12,489 bases of DNA from Microcoleaceae cyanobacterium UBA9251 (GTDB lineage Bacteria > Cyanobacteriota > Cyanobacteriia > Cyanobacteriales > Microcoleaceae): contig DPLL01000505.1 of assembly GCA_003542015.1 (NCBI GenBank), positions 1-12,489 on the forward strand. The letters are read 5' to 3'. A program made the position numbers and the translations under genes. Positions 6,445-12,489 of this stretch are shown here, one piece after another. Position 1 is the first letter of the stretch. The number at the start of each line of letters is the position of its first letter. The notes under the pieces are model-generated. The model saw only the letters and a program-made list of their open reading frames with translations, was not told the DNA's origin and ran no database searches.

Positions 6445-8907
6445 ATGGACAGTCTATCAAACCATTGCATTCACCATCTCTTTCAAGAACAGGCATCCAA
6501 AACCCCGGAAAAAATCGCCCTGGTAATGGGAGACAGAAAGTTCACTTACTCAATAGTGAACGATCGAGCGAACCAGCTTGCAAACGCGCTGCGCTCCCTT
6601 GGGGTGGCTTTAGAAATCCCAGTGGGCATCTGCTTGCGACGATCGCCATTCGCAGTAGTCGCTATTCTGGGAATCTTAAAAGCAGGTGGCGCTTACGTCC
6701 CCGTAGATCCCGACTACCCAGAAGCCAGAAAACAGTACATTATTGAAGACTCCGGCTGTGGAGTGCTGATAACAGAAAAGTCCCTGCTGCATACCCTTCC
6801 CCCCTTTGCAGGAAGAATTGTGTTAGTAGACGACGAATCTTTATCGCAACAAGACAGCAGCAACCCAGACATTCCCATCACCCCCGATGCCTTAATGTAC
6901 ATTTTGTACACCTCTGGCAGCACCGGCACGCCTAAAGGCGTTTGTGGCATTCATCGAGCCACTGTTAATCGCTGCATTTGGATGTGGAATCAGTACCCTT
7001 TTACCTCTGACGCAGTGTGCTGCCACAAAACCACCCTCAACTTTGTGGACTCGGTTTGGGAGATTTTTGGGGCATTGCTCAAAGGAATAAAAGTCGTGAT
7101 TCTTCCCCACTTCTCAAGTGCCAATCATGAAGAAATGATTGGCTTCCTTCATGATGCAAAGGTGACTCGCATTATCCTTGTCCCATCATTGCTAAAAGCA
7201 TTGCTCAACACTCGCCCAAATTTAGGGGAAGTCCTTCCCGATCTGAAAATTTGGACAGTAAGCGGAGAGCAATTAACGCGAAATCTTTTACATAAATTCA
7301 GAGCAAATGTGCCTGAAGGGATTTTACTGAATCTCTACGGAAGTACCGAAGTAGCAGGTGATGTCACTTGGGCTGAATTTGCTGGAGATATAGGAAACAT
7401 AGAACGGGATGTGCCGATAGGTCAACCCATCCTCAATGCCGAAATTCACATCTTAGACGAGAATTTGCAGCCAGTTTTACCAGACGAAGTAGGCGAATTG
7501 TGGGTGGGAGGTATTGTGTTAGCACGGGGATACCACAGAAAGCCTCAAGAAACCAAAGCGCGATTCATTCCCAACCCATTTTATAGCAACGGTATTCTCT
7601 TCAAAACAGGAGACTTAGTAACAAGAGACAATAATGGCGTACTGTATTATATCGGTCGAGTTGACAATCAAGTAAAAATTCGGGGATTTCGAGTAGAGCT
7701 AGAGGAGATTGAAAAAGTCTTAGCGCATTTCCACCCAGAAATCTCCAATGTCACCGTTATCGTTCAAGAAAACGAGGAAACATCGGAAATAAAACAGCTA
7801 GTGGCGTTTGTTGCTCCTTCGACAGTTAATGTGGATGCAATGAAACAGTATGCCCTTTCTCAACTGCCCCATTATATGGTGCCTGCGAGAATCATTGCTG
7901 TAGATGAACTGCCCCTGACTCCCAACGGTAAAGTCGATCGCCAAGCCTTATCTGGCATGAGTGGGTGGAGGTTCAGAGTCATAGATTCTGAAAAGCTACC
8001 TCAAACCGAAACAGAAAAGTTGCTAGATCCAATTTGGCAGAATATGTTTCGTGTTTCACCTGTTAGCAGAGACGATGATTTCTTTCTTCTGGGTGGAGAC
8101 TCTTTGTCTGTTGTATCTTTCCTAGAAAAACTGAACCAGGAATTTAAGGTACGCATTCCCCTTTCCAACTTTGTCAATGAGTCGTCCCTCGCATCTTTAG
8201 CAAAGCTTTTCGACGAATACAAACAGGAAAAACCATCTCTAGTAGTTGAAGTGTGCTTGAATGATTTTGAAATCGTTGCGTTCGAGGAGCAATATTTAGA
8301 ACAGACTGTGGAATTAGTCAGCGAATCCTTCACCTCAAGAGAACCCTTGGGAGTTAGCTTGGGTCTTCAGAAAGAAGATTTTAATATATTTTCGGAAAAA
8401 ATTTGTACAAACTGCCTGTCCGATAATTTATCCTTCGTGGCGTTGCATCGAATTTCTCGAAATGTGATTGGATTTTGTTTGAGTGAAGATTTTGCTAGTT
8501 CCCTGACGGGGGAATTTGAGATACCTGAGTTCTTGAATCCAATTTTTGCGCTCTTGGATTCTCTAGATCAACTGTATGTCAAAAGTTACGGGGAGGTGAA
8601 AGTAGGAGAGATTGTCCATGTATTTATGTCTGGTACGTCTTCCCATGTCGAAGGTACTGCTATTATCTTAGCTTTGGAAAAGAAGGTACTGGAAGTAGCA
8701 GCAAGTTTGAATTACAAGCGGGCTGTGACAACTTGTACCCATTCAGTTACAAGCTATATCGCTCAAGAGTTGGGATATCAACGAAGATATGCCGTGCAGT
8801 ACGAGTCTTTTGAGTTTGAGAACAAGCGACTTTTTTCCAATGTTGTCGATCCTCATAAAGAAGCAGTGCTGTTTGAAAAAGTCCTTGAAAAACAATCATT
8901 CCATTGA
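6445..8907 (+). CDS. NRPS-like beta-alanyl-amine synthetase (A-PCP-GNAT-like), Ebony-like
   Basis: The product has 820 residues. The adenylation domain (about 1-505) shows YTSGSTGTPKG (155-165), YGSTE (298-302), FKTGD (386-390), GRVDNQVKIRGFRVELEE (404-421) and the catalytic lysine K496 in NGK. Aligned by eye to GrsA, the pocket is V201 D202 W205 I244 T271 S273 L297 G305 D306 K496. This shares seven of ten positions with the beta-alanine code VDWVISLADK, including the Asp at 236 instead of 235. A peptidyl carrier follows (about 520-590) with LGGDSL and S553 for phosphopantetheine. Residues 598 to about 800 form no C, TE or reductase domain but look like a GNAT fold: IGFCLSED (675-682), then GEIVHVFMSGTSSHVEGTA (721-739), where the usual R-x-x-G-x-G/A is H-V-E-G-T-A. 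Insect Ebony has the same order and a similar size. The ATG at 6445 is preferred because the A domain starts there; the frame runs open back into the exporter gene. Predicted role: load beta-alanine and condense it with an amine. Confidence 0.85.
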   Translation: MDSLSNHCIHHLFQEQASKTPEKIALVMGDRKFTYSIVNDRANQLANALRSLGVALEIPVGICLRRSPFAVVAILGILKAGGAYVPVDPDYPEARKQYIIEDSGCGVLITEKSLLHTLPPFAGRIVLVDDESLSQQDSSNPDIPITPDALMYILYTSGSTGTPKGVCGIHRATVNRCIWMWNQYPFTSDAVCCHKTTLNFVDSVWEIFGALLKGIKVVILPHFSSANHEEMIGFLHDAKVTRIILVPSLLKALLNTRPNLGEVLPDLKIWTVSGEQLTRNLLHKFRANVPEGILLNLYGSTEVAGDVTWAEFAGDIGNIERDVPIGQPILNAEIHILDENLQPVLPDEVGELWVGGIVLARGYHRKPQETKARFIPNPFYSNGILFKTGDLVTRDNNGVLYYIGRVDNQVKIRGFRVELEEIEKVLAHFHPEISNVTVIVQENEETSEIKQLVAFVAPSTVNVDAMKQYALSQLPHYMVPARIIAVDELPLTPNGKVDRQALSGMSGWRFRVIDSEKLPQTETEKLLDPIWQNMFRVSPVSRDDDFFLLGGDSLSVVSFLEKLNQEFKVRIPLSNFVNESSLASLAKLFDEYKQEKPSLVVEVCLNDFEIVAFEEQYLEQTVELVSESFTSREPLGVSLGLQKEDFNIFSEKICTNCLSDNLSFVALHRISRNVIGFCLSEDFASSLTGEFEIPEFLNPIFALLDSLDQLYVKSYGEVKVGEIVHVFMSGTSSHVEGTAIILALEKKVLEVAASLNYKRAVTTCTHSVTSYIAQELGYQRRYAVQYESFEFENKRLFSNVVDPHKEAVLFEKVLEKQSFH

Positions 8908-8914
8908 CATATAC

Positions 8915-8920
8915 AGGAGA
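8915..8920 (+). promoter_or_regulatory. Ribosome binding site deciding the panD start
   Basis: AGGAGA lies six bases before ATG 8927, the strongest Shine-Dalgarno in the cassette. It rules out the longer in-frame start at 8789 inside the preceding gene. Confidence 0.8.
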
Positions 8921-8926
8921 AAAATA

Positions 8927-9343
8927 ATGGCTCGAATTAGACTGATGCACGCCAAGTTACATAATGTGCGCGTAACGGATGCAAATGTTAATTATGTCGG
9001 CAGCGTCACCATTGACAGTGAATTGATCGATAAGGTGGGAATTCTGCCTTTGCAGGAGGTGGAAATTTGGAATGTTAGTAATGGCAACCGCTTGTCAACC
9101 TACGTGTTGCCAGGAGAGCCTGGAAGTGGTGTGATTTGTCTCAACGGTGCAGCGGCTCATTTGTGCGATCCTGGAGATTTTGTGATTATTGCTGCTTATG
9201 AAGAATGCGATCGCGCTGAGGTATTCCGCACCGGGCACGAGGCGCGAGTAATAATTGCGGATGAACACAATCGCTGCAAACAGTTTTTCTCCCAGACTTT
9301 AGAACCCAGCCAGGGCAAACTCCTATTTCACTGTTTTTACTGA
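8927..9343 (+). CDS. panD: Aspartate 1-decarboxylase (pyruvoyl enzyme)
   Basis: PanD makes beta-alanine from L-aspartate in the cytosol, normally for pantothenate. The 138-residue proenzyme cleaves itself at G25-S26 (YVGS), leaving a pyruvoyl group on the new Ser-derived end. The family residues are present: K10 in AKLH, Y23 before the cleavage site, R and Y in NGNRLSTY (the carboxylate-binding Arg and catalytic Tyr), and the NGAAAHL loop. It is about 10-20 residues longer than typical PanD at the C-terminus, and the tail ending KLLFHCFY matches nothing I know. It starts 19 bases after the NRPS-like stop with a strong AGGAGA, so it is in the same operon. There are no other pantothenate genes nearby; the neighbouring beta-alanine-type A domain suggests a dedicated supply. 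One HIP1 octamer (9207) lies inside it. Confidence 0.95.
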   Translation: MARIRLMHAKLHNVRVTDANVNYVGSVTIDSELIDKVGILPLQEVEIWNVSNGNRLSTYVLPGEPGSGVICLNGAAAHLCDPGDFVIIAAYEECDRAEVFRTGHEARVIIADEHNRCKQFFSQTLEPSQGKLLFHCFY

Positions 9344-9380
9344 CAATCCAAGCTTTGCGTGCGAAAACGCGCGAGTTTAA

Positions 9381-9424
9381 ACAAAATAGTACACGTAGAT
9401 TTGTCTAACAGTGTACCATTTTGT
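9381..9424. terminator. Long near-perfect hairpin at the end of the cassette
   Basis: The arms ACAAAATAGTACAC (9381-9394) and GTGTACCATTTTGT (9411-9424) pair at 13 of 14 positions. The 16-base interior can pair further (TAGA 9396-9399 with TCTA 9404-9407, loop TTTG). It begins 37 bases after the panD stop and its distal arm includes TTTT, so it could be an AT-rich transcription terminator working in both directions. A protein-binding operator or a MITE-like remnant are alternatives. The symmetry is directly visible; the role is inferred. Confidence 0.5.
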
Positions 9425-9460
9425 CTATTTATTCGCTACCTAGGGACTAGCTCTCTCCCA

Positions 9461-9483
9461 ACTCAAAACTCAAAACTCAAAAC
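9461..9483. repeat. Short heptamer array before accA
   Basis: Three perfect ACTCAAA copies (9461-9481) plus a partial fourth (AC). They lie in the 212-base gap between panD and accA, which otherwise holds the hairpin at 9381-9424 and no recognisable gene. Confidence 0.8.
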
Positions 9484-9555
9484 CATTCCCCACGCGGTAG
9501 GATCAGGAAAGAGTCGATCAACAAAACCTGACAAAACCTTATAGAAATTCTCAGC

Positions 9556-10536
9556 GTGCCAAACCCCGACCGTAAACCCTTACTCTTAGATTTTGAAAAA
9601 CCCCTGGCCGAACTCGAAACCCGAATTCACCAGATTCGCGAACTCGCCGAAGAAAACGGTGTAGATGTCTCAGACGAAATTCGCAAGCTGGAAGCTCGCT
9701 CAGCCCAACTGCGACAAGAAATTTTTGGCAGCCTTTCTCCCATGCAAAGGCTGCAACTGGCCCGTCACCCGCGCCGCCCCAGTACCCTCGATTACATTCA
9801 GGCAATTAGCGACGAGTGGATGGAGCTTCACGGCGATCGGCGCGGCGGAGACGATCCGGCCCTAGTCGGCGGAATTGCCCGCATAGACGGGCGTCCCACG
9901 GTGATCATTGGCCATCAAAAAGGACGCGACACAAAAGACAATATTGCCCGCAATTTTGGGATGGCTGCTCCCGGCGGCTACCGCAAAGCCCTGCGGTTGA
10001 TGGAACACGCCGATCGCTTCGGAATGCCAATTTTCACCTTTATCGACACTCCGGGGGCTTGGGCGGGCTTAGAAGCCGAACAGCTTGGACAGGGAGAAGC
10101 GATCGCCTGTAACCTCCGAGAAATGTTTCGCCTGGATGTTCCAATTATCTGCACCGTCATCGGCGAAGGCGGTTCCGGTGGCGCTTTGGGAATTGGTGTC
10201 GGCGAGCGACTATTGATGCTGGAGCATTCCGTCTACACCGTCGCCACCCCCGAAGCTTGCGCCGCCATCCTTTGGAAAGACGCTGGGAAAGCCAACTTGG
10301 CCGCAGAAGCTCTGAAAATTACTTCTTGGGATTTGAAAAACCTCGGCATTCTCGATCAGATAGTACCAGAGCCGATCGGCGGTGCTCACTCGAATCCTCT
10401 CCAGGCTGCGTCCATGCTCAAAAAAGCTCTGTTAGAAAATTTAGCAGAACTGAGTCAGCTCACCAGCCAGCAGCGTCGCCAACTCCGGTATCAAAAGTTT
10501 CGCCACATCGGTGTATTCACGGAAATTTCGGCTTGA
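9556..10536 (+). CDS. accA: Acetyl-CoA carboxylase carboxyltransferase subunit alpha
   Basis: This is the alpha subunit of the carboxyltransferase half of the four-subunit acetyl-CoA carboxylase. With AccD it transfers CO2 from carboxybiotin to acetyl-CoA, giving malonyl-CoA for fatty acid synthesis. It has 326 residues, typical of the family. The N-terminal LLLDFEKPLAELETRI (9-24) is a helical AccA signature. The crotonase-like core has GHQKGRDTKDN (119-129), GMAAPGGYRKALRLM (135-149), DTPGAWAGLEAE (164-175) and the oxyanion-type GEGGSGGA (203-210). The start is a GTG at 9556, without a clear Shine-Dalgarno, and matches the usual length. Its closeness to ado and aar suits a lipid-related neighbourhood, since malonyl-CoA feeds the acyl-ACP that Aar reduces. 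The upstream gap carries a heptamer array and the cassette hairpin. Confidence 0.97.
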   Translation: MPNPDRKPLLLDFEKPLAELETRIHQIRELAEENGVDVSDEIRKLEARSAQLRQEIFGSLSPMQRLQLARHPRRPSTLDYIQAISDEWMELHGDRRGGDDPALVGGIARIDGRPTVIIGHQKGRDTKDNIARNFGMAAPGGYRKALRLMEHADRFGMPIFTFIDTPGAWAGLEAEQLGQGEAIACNLREMFRLDVPIICTVIGEGGSGGALGIGVGERLLMLEHSVYTVATPEACAAILWKDAGKANLAAEALKITSWDLKNLGILDQIVPEPIGGAHSNPLQAASMLKKALLENLAELSQLTSQQRRQLRYQKFRHIGVFTEISA

Positions 10537-10616
10537 GCCGATCGACGATGAGTTAGCAGTGTTGAGTTAAGAAAGTCTTAACCTAAAACTGATGTTTCCT
10601 AATATACAACTGATTA

Positions 10617-10645
10617 TTCTGCGAATCTGTCAGCAGTGTTATAAT
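10617..10645 (+). promoter_or_regulatory. Candidate sigma-70 promoter for the SDR gene
   Basis: A perfect TATAAT at 10640-10645 has a weak TTCTGC at 10617-10622, 17 bases away. It lies about 105 bases before the SDR start in a 213-base gap, which leaves a long leader containing the palindrome at 10661-10686. The -10 match is good and the -35 poor. Confidence 0.4.
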
Positions 10646-10660
10646 CTCTCAGGTGACACA

Positions 10661-10686
10661 AGCTTAACAGTTCTTAATGTTAAGCT
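10661..10686. promoter_or_regulatory. Perfect 9-bp inverted repeat in the SDR leader
   Basis: AGCTTAACA (10661-10669) and TGTTAAGCT (10678-10686) form a perfect stem with the 8-base loop GTTCTTAA. It sits 16 bases downstream of the candidate -10. No T-run follows, so it is not an intrinsic terminator. An operator site or a leader hairpin are the likely readings. Confidence 0.4.
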
Positions 10687-10749
10687 CAGAAATAACTGTT
10701 CTCATGGGCTCTTTCATAAACTGAGTTTCCCGCATACCGAGTTTTCTTT

Positions 10750-11475
10750 ATGAACTATCCGACAACCAAGCAGGCTCTGATTACCGGAGCCAGCAGCGGG
10801 ATTGGCAAAGCAACGGCTTTAGCATTTGCAAAAGCCGGCATAAATCTGGCTTTAGTGAGTCGAGAGTCAGAAAACTTAGCAGCCGTTGTCGCAGCAGCTA
10901 GAGCAGTCGGAGTGAAAGCAGAAGCTTATCCCTTAGACTTGTCAAAAATTGATCAAGTGCAAAGCAGCATCAGCGCGATCGCAGCTCAATTCGGGCCAAT
11001 AGATATCCTAGTCAACAGCGCTGGGATGGGGTATACAGGCCCCTTGACAGAAACGCCCCTAGCCGACTGGCAGCGAGTTTTAGACCTCAATGTTACCAGC
11101 GTCTGGCAATGCATTCAAGGAATTTTGCCGGGAATGCGCGATCGCAAATCTGGAATCATCATCAACATTTCCTCCATCGCCGGCAGCCAAGTCTTCCCAA
11201 ATTGGGGACTCTACTGCGTCAGCAAATTCGGTCTCATGGCGTTGTCCAAGGCTGTAGCGACAGAAGAACGGGCTCACGGAATTCGTGTAACAGCCATCTG
11301 TCCAGGTTCTGTGAACACACCCATGTGGGACACAGAAACCGTGCAAGCCGACTTCGATCGCACAGCCATGTTAACTCCAGAAATCGTCGCCGAATCAATT
11401 CTGCACGCAGTTCAATTACCCGCTTGTGCAGTAATTGAAGAAATCACCCTGATGTCCAACGCTGGAGTTTTGTGA
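10750..11475 (+). CDS. Short-chain dehydrogenase/reductase (FabG-like SDR)
   Basis: A classical SDR of 241 residues, the usual length of single-domain members. The NAD(P)-binding TGASSGIG is at 12-19, NSAG at 89-92, and the tetrad N114, S142, Y155 and K159 (YCVSK) is complete. PGSVNTPMW follows at 185-193. It will act as a soluble NAD(P)H-dependent oxidoreductase on an alcohol or carbonyl compound; the substrate cannot be read. R38 after the second strand hints at NADPH preference. From memory, an SDR gene stands between accA and folE in other filamentous cyanobacteria, so a lipid or pterin link is possible but unproven. It has its own 213-base upstream gap with a candidate promoter and palindrome. 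The ATG at 10750 lacks a clear Shine-Dalgarno but fits the fold start. Confidence 0.9.
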   Translation: MNYPTTKQALITGASSGIGKATALAFAKAGINLALVSRESENLAAVVAAARAVGVKAEAYPLDLSKIDQVQSSISAIAAQFGPIDILVNSAGMGYTGPLTETPLADWQRVLDLNVTSVWQCIQGILPGMRDRKSGIIINISSIAGSQVFPNWGLYCVSKFGLMALSKAVATEERAHGIRVTAICPGSVNTPMWDTETVQADFDRTAMLTPEIVAESILHAVQLPACAVIEEITLMSNAGVL

Positions 11476-11549
11476 ACTGGAGATTTGAGAATACTGGGTT
11501 TTTCTCGGAATTCGACAATCTTTGAATCTTTAGCTGTATCCTCCAATCC

Positions 11550-11577
11550 AAAATCGAAAATCGAAAATCGAAAATCG
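11550..11577. repeat. Heptamer tandem repeat before folE
   Basis: Four perfect tandem copies of AAAATCG lie 23 bases upstream of the folE start, in the 125-base SDR-folE gap. A different heptamer is used in each of the other gaps. Confidence 0.9.
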
Positions 11578-11600
11578 ATTCATCTTCACACCAATTTCTT

Positions 11601-12335
11601 ATGACAATTGCATCTTCCAACGGTTCCACAGGCTCGAAATCACTCTCGACTGACAGCATGAAACTTTCAGAAACCGCAGACAAAAACTTGCCCAATATCA
11701 CCACTCGACCAGACCGTAATTCCTCCAACGGTCAAGAATCCAACGTGTCCATACCCTCAGAAGTAGGTCAGGAGGAAATGATGGAAGCAGTGCGGACGAT
11801 GCTGCTAGGAATCGGAGAAAACCCGGAACGCGAAGGATTGCTAAAAACCCCGAAGCGGGTAGCAGAAGCAATGCGGTTTCTGACCAGTGGCTACAGTCAA
11901 TCCCTCGAAGAACTCCTCAACGGCGCGATTTTTGACGAAGGTCACAACGAGATGGTGTTGGTGCGAGACATCAGCGTATTCAGTATGTGCGAACACCATA
12001 TGCTGCCATTTATGGGACGAATTCATGTCGCTTATATTCCCAATCAAAAAGTAGTGGGATTGAGTAAATTAGCTCGAATTGTCGAGATGTACAGCCGACG
12101 GTTGCAAGTGCAGGAACGTTTGACTCGCCAAGTTGCTGAAGCAGTTCAGACAATATTGGAACCGAGAGGAGTAGCTGTAGTGATGGAAGCGAGTCATATG
12201 TGCATGACGATGCGCGGTGTGCAGAAACCAGGTGCTTGGACAGTGACGAGTGCGATGTTGGGAGTATTTCAAGAAGAACAGAAAACTCGCGAGGAATTCC
12301 TGAGTTTAATTCGCCATCAACCGGCATTCTTTTAG
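11601..12335 (+). CDS. folE: GTP cyclohydrolase I
   Basis: FolE converts GTP to 7,8-dihydroneopterin triphosphate, the first step of folate (and cyanobacterial pterin) synthesis, as a homodecameric zinc enzyme in the cytosol. The 244-residue product has the type I core: GENPEREGLLKTPKRVAEA (72-90), FSMCEHHMLPFMGR (127-140), VVGLSKLARIVEMYSRRLQVQE (151-172) and SHMCMTMRGV (198-207). The zinc ligands C130, H133 and C201 are present, as is the catalytic H132. About 55 residues precede the conserved domain; they are rich in Ser, Thr and Asn and look disordered, a longer leader than in E. coli FolE. The ATG at 11601 is the first in frame, with no strong Shine-Dalgarno. An in-frame ATG at 11661 or 11778 could be the real start, since the leader carries no visible motif. 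Confidence 0.96.
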   Translation: MTIASSNGSTGSKSLSTDSMKLSETADKNLPNITTRPDRNSSNGQESNVSIPSEVGQEEMMEAVRTMLLGIGENPEREGLLKTPKRVAEAMRFLTSGYSQSLEELLNGAIFDEGHNEMVLVRDISVFSMCEHHMLPFMGRIHVAYIPNQKVVGLSKLARIVEMYSRRLQVQERLTRQVAEAVQTILEPRGVAVVMEASHMCMTMRGVQKPGAWTVTSAMLGVFQEEQKTREEFLSLIRHQPAFF

Positions 12336-12340
12336 TTATG

Positions 12341-12417
12341 AGTCATTAGTCATTAGTCATTAGTCATTGGTCATTAGTCATTAGTCATTAGTCATTAGTC
12401 ATGAGTCATTAGTCAAT
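12341..12417. repeat. Heptamer tandem repeat, eleven copies of AGTCATT
   Basis: Eleven consecutive 7-base units run from 12341 to 12417. Eight are exact AGTCATT; variants are GGTCATT (12369), AGTCATG (12397) and AGTCAAT (12411). The array starts 6 bases after the folE stop and is the longest in the window. The remaining bases to 12489 hold AAACCGGTTT (12459-12468) running into T8, and no gene. Confidence 0.95.
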
Positions 12418-12489
12418 CACTTTTTGGCTGGTGACTAGGGGTCATGCATGGAGTCCAGAAACCGGTTTTTTTTACGAGATACTTCGTTA

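Noticed and set aside
8789..8926. Longer panD start at 8789
   Set aside because: It overlaps the end of the NRPS-like gene, and ATG 8927 has AGGAGA six bases upstream and the normal PanD N-terminus.
10257..10556. Open frame of about 99 codons overlapping the accA 3' end
   Set aside because: It is out of frame within the strongly conserved accA, rich in Arg and Ser as expected from a GC-rich shadow, and has no ribosome site.
12341..12417. CRISPR array
   Set aside because: The units are 7 bases long in direct tandem with no spacers; it is a simple heptamer repeat.
12459..12473. AAACCGGTTT plus T8 as the folE terminator
   Set aside because: The palindrome has no room for a loop, so it cannot form a stable hairpin, and it lies over 120 bases after the stop behind a repeat array.

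Overview
The window comes from a cyanobacterium, most likely a filamentous non-heterocystous one of the Oscillatoria/Microcoleus kind. It carries the cyanobacterial alkane pair (aldehyde-deformylating oxygenase and acyl-ACP reductase), at least eight HIP1 octamers (GCGATCGC), and heptanucleotide tandem repeats in several intergenic gaps. All genes are on the + strand.

Layout. 1-499 holds no protein gene but contains a strongly structured candidate RNA (171-452) that looks like an orphan IscB/HEARO-type omega RNA or IS200/IS605 remnant. Next come ado (500-1192) and aar (1368-2390), the alkane biosynthesis pair. At the far end are accA (9556-10536), an SDR oxidoreductase (10750-11475) and folE (11601-12335). 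From memory, the order ado-aar-accA-SDR-folE is found in other filamentous cyanobacteria, which makes 2391-9555 look like an insertion between aar and accA.

The inserted stretch has three parts. (1) A broken gene of an unrecognised family (2508-3680) has two in-frame stop codons, and its 3' end runs into an interspersed repeat. (2) A tight four-gene cassette follows: a PLP-dependent group II amino-acid decarboxylase (3860-5218), a Bcr/CflA-type MFS exporter (5208-6398), an 820-residue NRPS-like protein with A-PCP-GNAT-like architecture (6445-8907), and panD aspartate 1-decarboxylase (8927-9343). (3) A long hairpin (9381-9424) and a short heptamer array lie just before accA.

The cassette is the most interesting part. 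The adenylation pocket read by eye is V-D-W-I-T-S-L-G-D-K, close to the known beta-alanine code V-D-W-V-I-S-L-A-D-K, with the amine-binding Asp moved from position 235 to 236. PanD makes beta-alanine, the PLP decarboxylase can make an amine, and the C-terminal GNAT-like domain sits where insect Ebony has its amine-selecting condensing domain. The simplest reading is a bacterial Ebony-like pathway: PanD makes beta-alanine, the A and PCP domains load it as a thioester, the C-terminal domain transfers it to a decarboxylated amino acid, and the MFS protein exports the beta-alanyl-amine. The amine is not determined by the sequence.
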